Assembly: GCA_046156035.1 (NCBI GenBank)
Contig: JBJXEW010000052.1
Span: 76,233 to 140,232 of the forward strand
Source of the DNA: JAEUIX01 sp046156035
GTDB lineage: Bacteria > Planctomycetota > Phycisphaerae > Phycisphaerales > UBA1924
Length of the DNA stretch: 64,000 bases
Direction: 5' to 3'
Made by a program: the position numbers and the translations under genes
Notes under the pieces: model-generated
The model's database searches: none
What the model was told of the DNA's origin: nothing
The model's input: only the letters and a program-made list of their open reading frames with translations
Shown here: piece after piece, positions 8,346 through 16,920 of the stretch
How the letters are laid out: every line of letters starts with the position of its first letter
Numbering within the stretch: position 1 is the stretch's first letter

Positions 8346-10412
8346 CTATGGGCCCATCGGGGCGAGGCTGTAGGGCTCCGGCCATTGGCCCGGCCCTGTA
8401 CCCAACGCTTTGCCTACGACATTCTGGCCAAGGTATTTCGTCCATTCAGTCTGGATTCGCTCCGCTTCCTCCTTGCTCGCCGCTGGAGTCGCGGCGTACA
8501 CGTAGCTCTGGGCGTCGGGTGCCAACGACACCGTCAACTCACCCGGGCCGGCCCGCGCAGTTGTTGTGGCGATGCCTTGGAACTCCTTCAACATTTCGTT
8601 TGACGGCGGCAGGATATAGGTGATCGTGAACTTGGCGATGTCAGCCTTCGCCGCCGCAACGGCCTTCTGCTTGACCGATTCGAGGGCCTTCATTGCAGTC
8701 TCACGCTGCTTGGCCGTGAACGTCAAGGGCGAAGTGCCGGTTGCCTGCGGCCTCTGGTGGCGGTACGTGAGCACGAGAGTAGTGTCACCGTCTTCCTTGC
8801 GAACGTCGAATGTGCCGGGCATGAAGTTGAGATCGGTTTGTTGAAGGTCCTTGATTTGGTGGTCGAGAGATTGCTGCACCTGGTCGATTGAGCCGCCTTC
8901 CGGCTTCTGGTCCTGCGGCGCTGGGGACACCCGGGTCGGTGGATCGGCGACGCGGGCACCGCCCGCCTCGCCGGTCGTCCCCGTGCGGTCGTACAGGGTG
9001 CCGAAGGGCGAGCCGTTGTTGGTCACCACCTCGACCGCCACGTACCTGAACGTGTTGAAGCTGATGTATTGGTACGGATAAACGGGGACGGTGTACCGGC
9101 CGTTGTTGGGGTACTGGGCTTCAACCACGCGGCGAATGGTTTCATCGGTGATCGCCTTGATGTCGCGGACCTGCGGCCTGCCGTCGAACGCGTCGATGAC
9201 GACCGCTGCGGGTGGGTGCTCCAGCAGTTCGCGCGGCTTCAGCACGGGATACAGGCCCTTGGCGGCATAGTGCACGATCACGATCTTGAGGGTCACTGGG
9301 GTGCCCTTGTGGAGCTCTGCGCCGGGGGCATCCTTGTCGAGCGTACGGGTCTGCAGTTCGAGGCCGCCCGCGAGCGCCGCACCGATCGGCCCGCCGGCGA
9401 GCGTGCCCACGGCGGCCTTGGCTGCCTTGACCGCGGTGTCGATCAGATCGAAGATCCGTGCCGTCAACTGGGAGTTGTCGGTCTCCGAGTTGAAGCCCTG
9501 AAGGCTCCAGCCCTGGCCCAGATTTACCTGGAACTGGGCGTTGCCAAGGCCCGACTGGCTGGACACGACGTACTGCTCGTCGAAGTCCGGCATGTACACG
9601 ATGTCGAGATTGCCCCGCAGGGGCTGATACGCATAAGCGCCGTTGTCGTTGGAGACCCCGCGCTTGTTGATCCCTGTGGGGTTCTGGCTCGCGGCCGCGT
9701 CGGCGCGATTGGCATCCTTACGCGCGGATTCGGCGGCGCTTTGGGCGTCTGATGCGGCCTTGCTCGCGGCGCCGCCGGCTTCCGCAGCCGCCTTCGTCGC
9801 GCCGGTCACCGCCTCGGCGAGCTTAGTCTTCATCGCGTCGTTGATCGGAAGCCCCTGCAGGTCGAGTGCGCGGGCGGCGGTCGCATCCGTAACGGTGGGG
9901 CGCTCGATGTACCGCTCGGGGACCTCAAAACTCCACTCTTCGCCCTTCAGATTGCTGGCGAAGACGTCAAGCAGGGGATGGCCCTTGCGAACGCTGTCGA
10001 CATACACGTACTTGCCGTCGGCCGAGACCGTGCCGTTGACCAAGTAGACGTCGGTCGCTACGGGAAAGGACTCGAAGACGCTGACGAACGGCCGGGGCAA
10101 GTAGAAACGAACGCCCTCCATCGCATCGGCCTGCTGCTGAAGGTTACCGGCATTCCAAAGCTCCTTGCTGTACTGCGTGGGCGTGGGTACCTTGCGCACG
10201 GTGACCGTGGCGCAGCCCAGCGGTAGCACGGCCGCAACGGCGAGGAGGGTGCTTCTAAGACGGATGTGGGCGGTCCGTTTTTCAGGCGGAGGCGTGGTCT
10301 CGGTGCCGCACCCGTGGGCCGGTTGACGTGAGGGCGTGTACACGGGAGCGCCTGCGCCGAGGGCGAGTCCGTTGAGGGGATGAGAATGAGCGTCTTCGGT
10401 GCTGTGTTTCAT
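8346..10412 (-). CDS. Large lipoprotein of unknown function in the protease operon
   Basis: The gene encodes 688 residues. After a hydrophilic lead of about 48 residues there is a hydrophobic run ending in the lipobox LPLGC (Cys about 67), followed by ATVTVRKV. The true start may therefore be a later codon closer to the lipobox, although no better ATG is evident. Residues 180-250 are an Ala-rich helical segment (AAAEAGGAASKAASDAQ) that may be a coiled coil. The remainder is beta-rich with a Pro-rich linker near 490-520 (VADPPTRVSPAPQ). I recognise no family. It sits between a coiled-coil membrane protein and the trypsin-like protease, so a membrane-associated complex with those partners is plausible. 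Confidence 0.65.
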   Translation of the reverse strand: MKHSTEDAHSHPLNGLALGAGAPVYTPSRQPAHGCGTETTPPPEKRTAHIRLRSTLLAVAAVLPLGCATVTVRKVPTPTQYSKELWNAGNLQQQADAMEGVRFYLPRPFVSVFESFPVATDVYLVNGTVSADGKYVYVDSVRKGHPLLDVFASNLKGEEWSFEVPERYIERPTVTDATAARALDLQGLPINDAMKTKLAEAVTGATKAAAEAGGAASKAASDAQSAAESARKDANRADAAASQNPTGINKRGVSNDNGAYAYQPLRGNLDIVYMPDFDEQYVVSSQSGLGNAQFQVNLGQGWSLQGFNSETDNSQLTARIFDLIDTAVKAAKAAVGTLAGGPIGAALAGGLELQTRTLDKDAPGAELHKGTPVTLKIVIVHYAAKGLYPVLKPRELLEHPPAAVVIDAFDGRPQVRDIKAITDETIRRVVEAQYPNNGRYTVPVYPYQYISFNTFRYVAVEVVTNNGSPFGTLYDRTGTTGEAGGARVADPPTRVSPAPQDQKPEGGSIDQVQQSLDHQIKDLQQTDLNFMPGTFDVRKEDGDTTLVLTYRHQRPQATGTSPLTFTAKQRETAMKALESVKQKAVAAAKADIAKFTITYILPPSNEMLKEFQGIATTTARAGPGELTVSLAPDAQSYVYAATPAASKEEAERIQTEWTKYLGQNVVGKALGTGPGQWPEPYSLAPMGP

Positions 10413-10498
10413 GGGGTTTTCGCCTTGGGTTTCTTGGCGTGATGAGATTCTGAGTGCGGAAGTGTTTGGGCGTTGGGCGCGGAATCGCCATTGTGCGG

Positions 10499-11851
10499 TT
10501 ACGGCTTTCCCTCACCGGGCTTTTTCTTGATCAAGTCGTCGATGGCCTCGACGACCGCCGCGCCCGTGTTGCTCTTTGCGGCTTTGTCCCTGAGTTCGCG
10601 GAGCCGCCGCTCCTCGGCCAGCCGGGCCTGTTCGAGTTTCTGCGTCGCGGCCGCTTCGCCGCGCTTGACCTCGGCTTGGGCGTCGTCCTTGGCCCTCTGC
10701 CCGGAATCGCCCCGTACTAGGGTCGTGAGGGTCTCGGCCACGCGTGTGAACACCGCGTTGACGGCGTCGGCGGAGTAGCCGCCAATCAAGGCGAGCAGCG
10801 TCTGCGTGAGCGTCAGGGCGGATACGGAGGCCGTGCCGGACTCCTTGGGCAAGGTGAGGTGCTCGCCGAAGTTGGCCAGGATCATGCCGGAGACGATGCC
10901 CAGTACGAAGCGCACCACGTACTGGGTCGTGTAGGTGCGGTCGAACGTGCGGCACACGACGTAGCGGTTCGCGGTGTAGAGCGTGAAGAACGCGGCCCCC
11001 AGCATCGCGGCGAAGAAGTTCGCCGTCTGATTGCTGACAATCTGTCGCCATCCCGGGCCTGTTCCTGTCAGGTTCACCTGATCGCGCATCTGCTTGAGCG
11101 TGCTCTGGAGTCGTGCAACGCCGGCGCTGACGGTTGTGGGCCGGTCGCTGATCTCCATGAGCGCCAGTTGCACCGCATCGTCGGGCCAGCCCGGATGCAG
11201 GCTCGGCAAGGCGGCCGCGACCGCGCTGAGCTGGTTGTTGCGTTTTTCGAGGTCCTCAACGATGCTGTTAAGCTGCGTGACGAATCCATCGGGCTCTTGG
11301 TCCAACGCACCCAGGTCGGAGAGTCGTTGTTCGAACCCCGCGACCTTGTCGAGGATGGTGTTGCTGACGCCGGCCGATGTCGTCACTTGGTTCTTCCAGA
11401 CCAGCGAGCCGACGAAGCCGATCACCGCGACGATGGCGGCGACGACGAGCAGGAAGAGAATGGTCTGACGCCGGGCGAAGTCGAAGACGCTGGTGGGCGG
11501 CTCGGTGTAGGCGATCGACTCGGGGGTGGCGGGGGCGACCAGCTTGGCTAGGTCCGTGTGCGCGGCCATTGCCAGTTCCAGGCTGGCGTCCAGATCAACC
11601 GCCCCAACGCTGCCGTACACGACGTCGTCCCTGTTTGCCGAATCACCGGCGACCAGTGCCGCCTCCATCGGCACCAAGCCGGCGAGTCTCTTGCGGGTCT
11701 CGGGGGCAATCTCAAGCCCTTCTCCAGCCGCGTACATTTTCATGATGTGCACGGCATGTACGAACCGGCGGAGCTGCACGCGCGGATGAGCAACGGAGAT
11801 GTCACCATGGGGCAGGACGCTGGGTGCGTCCTCAAGGGAGTCGGATGGCAT
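10499..11851 (-). CDS. Multi-pass membrane protein with coiled-coil C-terminus
   Basis: The protein has 450 residues. Residues 1-125 are soluble. A TM helix lies near 128-152 (ILFLLVVAAIVAVIGFVGSL). A helical, probably extracytoplasmic segment of about 130 residues follows (VSNTILDKVAGFEQRLSD...LEKRNNQL). Two or three more TM segments lie near 282-385 (AAMLGAAFFTLYTA, VVRFVLGIVSGMILANF, LTQTLLALIGGYSADAV). The tail is charged and coiled-coil (AQAEVKRGEAAATQKLEQA...). I know no family for it. It could sense or transmit a signal across the membrane, or anchor a complex with the lipoprotein encoded next. It is third of five genes, 33 bp after the DUF2235 gene. Confidence 0.65.
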   Translation of the reverse strand: MPSDSLEDAPSVLPHGDISVAHPRVQLRRFVHAVHIMKMYAAGEGLEIAPETRKRLAGLVPMEAALVAGDSANRDDVVYGSVGAVDLDASLELAMAAHTDLAKLVAPATPESIAYTEPPTSVFDFARRQTILFLLVVAAIVAVIGFVGSLVWKNQVTTSAGVSNTILDKVAGFEQRLSDLGALDQEPDGFVTQLNSIVEDLEKRNNQLSAVAAALPSLHPGWPDDAVQLALMEISDRPTTVSAGVARLQSTLKQMRDQVNLTGTGPGWRQIVSNQTANFFAAMLGAAFFTLYTANRYVVCRTFDRTYTTQYVVRFVLGIVSGMILANFGEHLTLPKESGTASVSALTLTQTLLALIGGYSADAVNAVFTRVAETLTTLVRGDSGQRAKDDAQAEVKRGEAAATQKLEQARLAEERRLRELRDKAAKSNTGAAVVEAIDDLIKKKPGEGKP

Positions 11852-11884
11852 CGGTCATCTCCTGCGTCGAAAGCTCTCGTGGGT

Positions 11885-12979
11885 TCAGTGCTGGGCCACG
11901 TCGGCCTCCCAAAGAACGTCCTTGGGAAGGTTGGAGGGGCGGTACGCGGCTTGCTCCATGCGAGCCCGCACCGATGCGTGAACGTGGGGCGTGGGACATT
12001 CCTGGCTGGTCAGGACGCGGCGGCGAAAAAGATTGGGCAATCGCCACGCTAGCCGGCGCTTGGCCATGTTCCATCGGCGCTGGGGGAGGAACTCGAGGGG
12101 CTTCCACCAGCCGGCGAGCGATTCGTGGGCCGGGGCCGCGGGGTCGGGCGGTGGGTCGGCCAGCACCTCGCTGCAGCGAGCGTCGTCGAGGCGTAGTCCG
12201 TGGTGCTTGGCTTCGCAGAGCATCCACCGCAACGGCACCTTGGAGAGGGCGGCTTCCGCTTCCGGGTACCCGCCGCCAACGTCGGAATGCACCCCGGCGA
12301 ACCACACCTGCTTGAAGTCCTGGCCGGTGACGCCCGGCTCGCAGAGGTTGGCGCGGAAGCAGGCGCGGTGCTCGTCGATGGACACGGCGTGGCGCAGCAC
12401 GCGGAGGGACGGGTTGGAGCGGGTGTGCGGAAGAGTCCGAAAGTTGGTGAAGAAGCCGAACGAACTGACCGTGTCCCACACGCCCACGAAGTGGATCGGC
12501 ACCTTGCGCGTGAAACGCTGGTGGAATCGACGGGCGGTCTGGAACAGCGTCTGCGCGTCCTCGTCGCCGTCGTCGTTGCTAAAGGTGCGCCACACGTAGG
12601 GGGCCAGGTTCTCGTGCTCGGGCCGTGTCAGGCCGAAGAGATGGATCGCTGCCGCGACGGCCCGCGCGGTGTAGGCACCACGGCTGAAGCCGAACAGGAA
12701 CAGCTTGTCGTCGGGTTCGTAGTGGCGGGCGATGAAGGCGTAGGCCTCGACGAAGTTGTCGCGGATCGTGCAGCCGATCGCCCCGTCAAGCCGCTTGCGC
12801 ACCTGCTTACGCCAGAAGGTCAGGGCGCGCGGGTCGCCCAGGGTGCCCACGCCGGGGTCGTAGAACCCCAGCTGCTGCTGGTCCAGCACGAGCGTGCTCC
12901 ACAGGCGCATCACGTTGGTGGAATCGGTGCTGACCTGATTGCCCGTTCCGTCGCAGCAGATGACGATGTTCTTGGCCAT
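11885..12979 (-). CDS. DUF2235 alpha/beta hydrolase (T6SS phospholipase-like fold)
   Basis: The protein has 364 residues. It opens with the family signature NIVICCDGTGNQ (residues 4-15). The nucleophile elbow is GFSRGAYTARAVA, with the Ser at about 99. Later motifs are HFVGVWDTVSSFG and AGVHSDVGGGYPE, which supply the expected acidic residue and His. The DUF2235 family (Pfam) includes Tle-type phospholipases and many uncharacterised hydrolases. No export signal is visible. No SD is evident before the ATG, but the gene follows the metallo-beta-lactamase gene by 33 bp, so both are likely on one transcript. The substrate is unknown: a lipid or acyl ester by analogy. No VgrG, PAAR or other T6SS gene is present in the window. 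Confidence 0.85.
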   Translation of the reverse strand: MAKNIVICCDGTGNQVSTDSTNVMRLWSTLVLDQQQLGFYDPGVGTLGDPRALTFWRKQVRKRLDGAIGCTIRDNFVEAYAFIARHYEPDDKLFLFGFSRGAYTARAVAAAIHLFGLTRPEHENLAPYVWRTFSNDDGDEDAQTLFQTARRFHQRFTRKVPIHFVGVWDTVSSFGFFTNFRTLPHTRSNPSLRVLRHAVSIDEHRACFRANLCEPGVTGQDFKQVWFAGVHSDVGGGYPEAEAALSKVPLRWMLCEAKHHGLRLDDARCSEVLADPPPDPAAPAHESLAGWWKPLEFLPQRRWNMAKRRLAWRLPNLFRRRVLTSQECPTPHVHASVRARMEQAAYRPSNLPKDVLWEADVAQH

Positions 12980-13012
12980 GTGGTGGCGTTGACTGGTGGA
13001 TCGGGGTGGTGC

Positions 13013-14266
13013 CTAGCGGTCGGGCCGGACGGTAATTCCGCGGCCGTTGCTCTCGACGAGAATGTCCCCGTCGATGGACGTGCTGTAAAGCGAGCGATCC
13101 ACCGTCGTGGTGGTCCATCGCTTAGCGTCGGCGTCGTAGGTCCGCAGCGAACGCGCAGGCCCTGGCTGGGGGCGAACGTAGGCCAGAAGCCGGTCGACGG
13201 TGCTGCGGCGCGGGTGCTTGTAGCCCACGTTGGTGCCGACGTTGGGTTCGCCCGGGGTAATCACGGCCACGTCGGGGGTCACGGCATCGAGGAAGGGTTC
13301 GGTCGACGAGGTGTCGGAGCCGTGGTGGCCGGCCTTGAGGAAGTCGCAGTCGAGACGGGGTTTGATGGCGGCGTCGGCGAGCAGTTGCTCCTCCTCGTCG
13401 TCCTCGGCGTCTCCGACGAACAGCAGGCTGTCCTCGCCGTAGTCCAGCCGGAGGATCACGGAGTTGTTGTTGGGGTTGTGCGACTCTCCGAAACCGGATG
13501 GCGCGAGGACCGTGATCGAGACATCGGCGCGTGAGCAGAACTTGATTTTGAGTCCCGGCGTGGAGGCGTGGTCGCGATGCACTCCGCGCTGCGTCAGGGT
13601 GCGTTCTACCTCGCGGTAGGTCGCGGTGTTGTACACCTCGCCGTTGTCCACGTACTGCACGACCTGGTACTGCCGGAGGAGCCAGGCCATGTTGCCAATG
13701 TGATCGGCGTGGGGGTGGGTCGCGACGACCACCTCGATCGGGTCGTCTTGAGACTGCAGCACGGAGAGTGCGTTCTGGAAAGCCTGCTTAGCGCCGGGGT
13801 ACCTCGTGTCGCCGGTGTCGATCAGGAGTTGATGGTCCCCGTCGGGGCAGACGATCAGGGTGGCGTCGCCCTGCCCGACATTGATCACGTGGACCTTGAG
13901 CGAACCCGCCGGGGGCGGTGCCACGGTGTCGGGCGGTGGGCCGGGCTGCAACGAGACGAAGCCCTTGTAGATCCAGCTCTGTTGGCCGGTCGGATAGGCG
14001 ACGTGGTAGTAGTTGTTCGTGGGGTTGGCGGAGACCAGAACCAGCGTCTGACCCACCTCTGCGCGGGCGACCGGCAAGGCCGTGGCCGCGGGGCCGCCCT
14101 TGAGGGGAACACGTCGGTTCACGACCAGGTGGTCCGCACGAACAGCCGGTGTTGCCCAAACAAGAAAAAGTGCGATCGTCAGCGTCGCGATCGCGGCCGA
14201 GGTGCATCGCGGGGGACGGGCGTGTGCTGACGAGCCCGGCGGGGTTGTGGTGCGTGGACCGAACAC
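13013..14266 (-). CDS. Exported ComEC/Rec2-type metallo-beta-lactamase-fold hydrolase
   Basis: The protein has 417 residues from a GTG preceded by AGGAG at 8-bp spacing. Residues 20-44 are a hydrophobic signal peptide ending ATPAVRA. Residues 45-105 look like an SH3-type segment (VGQTLVLVSANPTNNYYHVAY...GWIYKGFV-like). A Pro-rich linker leads to an MBL domain with THPHADHIGN (183-192), FVGDAEDDEEE and KAGHHGSDTSST, matching the ComEC/Rec2-like MBL subfamily. That subfamily is associated with nuclease or phosphodiesterase activity on DNA. Because the protein is exported, an extracytoplasmic nuclease or phosphodiesterase is possible. It is the first gene of the operon and probably its promoter-proximal member. 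A competence role is not supported, because the ComEC membrane channel part is absent. Confidence 0.82.
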   Translation of the reverse strand: MFGPRTTTPPGSSAHARPPRCTSAAIATLTIALFLVWATPAVRADHLVVNRRVPLKGGPAATALPVARAEVGQTLVLVSANPTNNYYHVAYPTGQQSWIYKGFVSLQPGPPPDTVAPPPAGSLKVHVINVGQGDATLIVCPDGDHQLLIDTGDTRYPGAKQAFQNALSVLQSQDDPIEVVVATHPHADHIGNMAWLLRQYQVVQYVDNGEVYNTATYREVERTLTQRGVHRDHASTPGLKIKFCSRADVSITVLAPSGFGESHNPNNNSVILRLDYGEDSLLFVGDAEDDEEEQLLADAAIKPRLDCDFLKAGHHGSDTSSTEPFLDAVTPDVAVITPGEPNVGTNVGYKHPRRSTVDRLLAYVRPQPGPARSLRTYDADAKRWTTTTVDRSLYSTSIDGDILVESNGRGITVRPDR

Positions 14267-14642
14267 TGTGCCGTCTCCTGTGTACGCGGCAACGCGAGCT
14301 CGCTGTGGGATTGTGCAGACATTTGGAGACTATCAAGTGCTATCGCGGTTGCGAATATCCACAGGCCGTACTGCGGACGCAGGGGATTCGCCGGTGATGG
14401 GGCAAGGATGTAGTGTCGATTCCCTATGGATACGTCGATGTGGGACAACGAGCACTGACCACCCGGAATCCCTTGGTGCTCTGCTGGCTGAAGTCAGCCT
14501 CGGAGGCGGCATGTGGGCAGATATTGAGTTCGGTCTATGCCACAGTTTGGGATGCAGCGCTGCCACATAAGTGTGCCACGACCGGTTACTACCGGCAACG
14601 CGGTGTCCCGGGTTGTATGGGAGTGCCCGCAGCAGTCACGTA
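14267..14642. other. Intergenic region between two minus-strand operons
   Basis: These 376 bp lie between the end of the secretion operon and the start of the MBL gene. They should contain the promoter of the MBL-DUF2235-protease operon and the end of the upstream operon. I could not pick out a convincing -35/-10 pair or T-tailed hairpin, and see no gene. Confidence 0.5.
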
Positions 14643-15290
14643 CTACCTTCCCCGCAGCGCGACTTGTGCTGCCGCCCAGGAGCGCCACTGGTCGCTCTCG
14701 CCGCGCATGGCGACTTCTTGGAGCATCGCCAGCGTGCGATCATCGGCGCGGCCGGAGCGGAGTTGCAGGCGTACCAAGCCCTGAGTTGCGCCCAGGTGGT
14801 TGGGATAGACCTCCAGCGCCGCGTCGTAGGTGGCGAGGGCTTCGTCAGTGCGGCCGGCCCGTTCGAGGGTGAGGGCGAGGTTCACGCGCGGGTCCGGGTG
14901 GCCGGGGAGAAGTTTCTTGGCCCACTCGAACTCGCTCGCGGCCTCGTACAAGTCGCCACGCGTGAGCAGCAGCGTGCCGAGGTTGTTGTGTGCGGGGCCG
15001 TTGTAGAGGTCGAGCGCGAGCGCTTCACGCAGCAACTTCTCCGCGGCGGGTGGATCGGCTTCGATCACGTCTGCGGCGCGGAGGGCAAGTCGCTCGGACG
15101 CGGCTGTGTCACGCGGCACACCGCCCATGTCGGTGTACGGGCTGGTGGAATAGCCGCCAGTGTTCGTGCAGCCGGTGAGCGAGACGAGGGCAACGCCGGC
15201 AAGCGAGGCGGCGAGCGTGATCGTGAACTCGCCACCAACGTGCGCGGCCCGCGTGCGTCGAGCGGTGGTGGCAGCGAGCGAGGGCGTCAT
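14643..15290 (-). CDS. TPR-repeat lipoprotein of the secretion operon (PilF/PilW-like)
   Basis: The gene encodes 215 residues from an ATG that overlaps the previous stop (ATGA). A signal peptide ends in the lipobox SLTGC (Cys about 42). Residues 70-190 contain about three tetratricopeptide repeats (AERLALRAADVIEADPPAAEKLL, AHNNLGTLLLTRGDLYEAASEFEWAKKL and following; LGxLxxxxGxxxEAxxxxxxA pattern). A TPR lipoprotein at the end of a secretin operon resembles PilF/PilW-type pilotins, which help outer-membrane secretin assembly. That function is inferred from context. Confidence 0.75.
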   Translation of the reverse strand: MTPSLAATTARRTRAAHVGGEFTITLAASLAGVALVSLTGCTNTGGYSTSPYTDMGGVPRDTAASERLALRAADVIEADPPAAEKLLREALALDLYNGPAHNNLGTLLLTRGDLYEAASEFEWAKKLLPGHPDPRVNLALTLERAGRTDEALATYDAALEVYPNHLGATQGLVRLQLRSGRADDRTLAMLQEVAMRGESDQWRSWAAAQVALRGR

Positions 15291-15991
15291 GGCTTGGCTC
15301 CGGTGATTGGTGAGGCTGGGGGAGCGGGAGACGGGCCGGGCAACAGTGGCGAGTTCGAGCCTCGGCGCGGTGGCTTTGCGCCGGTGGCTGCGGAGGTTGT
15401 CGGAGTAGTGGGGGTTGCGGACGCGGGCCTCTCTGGCTTGAACAGAGAGAGCGTCTCTGCGGCGAGTTGAATGCGAAGAGGCAGGTCGCCTCCCCCCCCA
15501 GCGCTCGGGGAGGCCGCCTCGATGGGCGTGATCTCGACGGATGTGACCGTCCACACGTCCAGCCGCTGGCGGAAGTGCCCGAGGAACGTGCCTAGTTGCG
15601 GGAGCGTGAGGCCGGATAGCGCGAGGTTTGCCCTCCGACGCAGCACGCGGAGCTCCGAGGACGCGGCAGGGGTGCCTGAAGGGACGGAGGTGGCCCCTTC
15701 GTCGCCCGAGGCTGCGAGGGAGACGAGCGTTGCCGGTGGCAGACCCGACGCGGCCAGCACCGCGGCCACATCCTGCGCCACGCCGGAACCGGGTGGGGCA
15801 CGCCGCGTCCACTCCGGAAGTGAGCCCTGCAGGTCGGCGATGCGGCGGGCTGACTCCTCCGCGCTGGCGAGTTGGTCGAGGCGTGCATGCGCCGCCGATC
15901 GTGCCGACCACGATGCGGGCACGAACCACGCCAACGGAGCGCCGGCCACCACCGCAGCAACCAACCACAGTGCCAGTGGTGAACGCATCAC
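15287..15991 (-). CDS. GspM/PilO-like inner-membrane secretion protein
   Basis: The protein has 234 residues. It has a single N-terminal TM (about 7-25), then a short helical segment and a beta-alpha-beta region (LTLPQLGTFLGHFRQRLDVWTVTSVEITP), and a Pro/Ala-rich tail. Length, topology and position after a GspL/PilN-like gene fit the GspM/PilO family, which forms the inner-membrane platform of type II secretion or type IV pilus machines. Sequence identity to known families is weak, so the call rests largely on topology and gene order. Four-base ATGA overlaps occur at both ends. Confidence 0.6.
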   Translation of the reverse strand: MMRSPLALWLVAAVVAGAPLAWFVPASWSARSAAHARLDQLASAEESARRIADLQGSLPEWTRRAPPGSGVAQDVAAVLAASGLPPATLVSLAASGDEGATSVPSGTPAASSELRVLRRRANLALSGLTLPQLGTFLGHFRQRLDVWTVTSVEITPIEAASPSAGGGGDLPLRIQLAAETLSLFKPERPASATPTTPTTSAATGAKPPRRGSNSPLLPGPSPAPPASPITGAKP

Positions 15992-16920
15992 GGTGCGCTC
16001 CTTGCCAACGGCTTGTCAGGGGTACCGCGGTTCTCGCGTTGTTCCACGGTGGCTGGTGTTCGCATGAGCGCGATACTCAGGCGTGTCGCCGCGCCCGTGG
16101 TGGAGATGCGCGGCTCGGCCATAGTCCAGCCAGCGGGTGCGTGCAGGTCTTTGAGGAGGGGCGCGGGGTCGCCGGCGACGGAGACGGAGAGCGATGCGCG
16201 GTCCCCGGCCGCGCTGAGGCCGAGGAGATTGGCCTCGGGCCGCAACGGCCATGCCGCGAGCAGACCTGTGAGGCCGTCGGTCGCATCGCGCGGCACATCC
16301 GCGGTGCGAGCCGTGCGGGCGAGGACCGTCAGCGAGCGCAAATGGCGCTCCAGCGCGGCGGGGATGTCCGCGGCGGCAAGCAAGTCGGTGTTCGGGTCCA
16401 CGCCCTGCGCGAGCGTTTGCAGGGATGTGCCTGCGGCGGCTTCGACACGCTGCCAGTGTTGCTCGCGGCGGGCCAGGCCCGCGGCGACCAGCAACGCGCA
16501 GACAACCGTGGTCGCGGCCACGAGCGCGTGCCGCTTGAAGCGGCGGTGGCGGAGCGGTTGCGGCTCCATTGCACCAACGAGCAGGTTGAGGTGTGAGGCG
16601 AGTGCAACGCCTTGGGCCTCGTCCATGCCCACCGGCAAGAGGCTCGCGGGCACACTCGCGGGCGTGAGGCGTTCAACGCGCTGATCCAAAGCACGCAGAT
16701 CATCGATGAGTGCAGCGCACACCAGGAGCGTGCCGGCGCGGCCCGCGCTATCCGGCGGCGTGCACACCACGTGGTAGTTATCCAGCGGCGCGGGGCAGAG
16801 GTCCTGCAGGGTTGGCCGCAAGCCGTCTGGGAGCAAGCCCGTGCGCTGCCAGCCTTGGCCATCAATCACCGCCCACATGAAGCGGTCCGCCGCCCACAAC
16901 ACGGAAGTCGCGTCGCTCAT
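15988..16920 (-). CDS. GspL/PilN-like inner-membrane secretion protein
   Basis: The protein has 310 residues. An N-terminal cytoplasmic part (1-130) resembles a degenerate actin-like PilM/GspL cytoplasmic domain (VLWAADRFMWAVIDGQGW; LPVGMDEAQGVALASHLNLLVG). One TM lies at about 133-150 (ALVAATTVVCALLVAAGLA). A periplasmic part with ferredoxin-like strands follows (ASLSVSVAGD...GWTMAEPRIS...ATRLSIAL). This bitopic layout is that of GspL or a PilM-PilN fusion. It overlaps its neighbours by 4 bp on both sides, indicating translational coupling. Confidence 0.6.
   Translation of the reverse strand: MSDATSVLWAADRFMWAVIDGQGWQRTGLLPDGLRPTLQDLCPAPLDNYHVVCTPPDSAGRAGTLLVCAALIDDLRALDQRVERLTPASVPASLLPVGMDEAQGVALASHLNLLVGAMEPQPLRHRRFKRHALVAATTVVCALLVAAGLARREQHWQRVEAAAGTSLQTLAQGVDPNTDLLAAADIPAALERHLRSLTVLARTARTADVPRDATDGLTGLLAAWPLRPEANLLGLSAAGDRASLSVSVAGDPAPLLKDLHAPAGWTMAEPRISTTGAATRLSIALMRTPATVEQRENRGTPDKPLARSAP

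Noticed and set aside
11885..12979. A type VI secretion effector locus around the DUF2235 gene
   Set aside because: No VgrG, PAAR, Hcp or other T6SS genes are present, and the neighbours form a different operon. Only the hydrolase fold is shared.
12200..13534. A 444-codon plus-strand open frame across the DUF2235 and MBL genes
   Set aside because: It spans two convincing minus-strand genes and shows only antisense composition.
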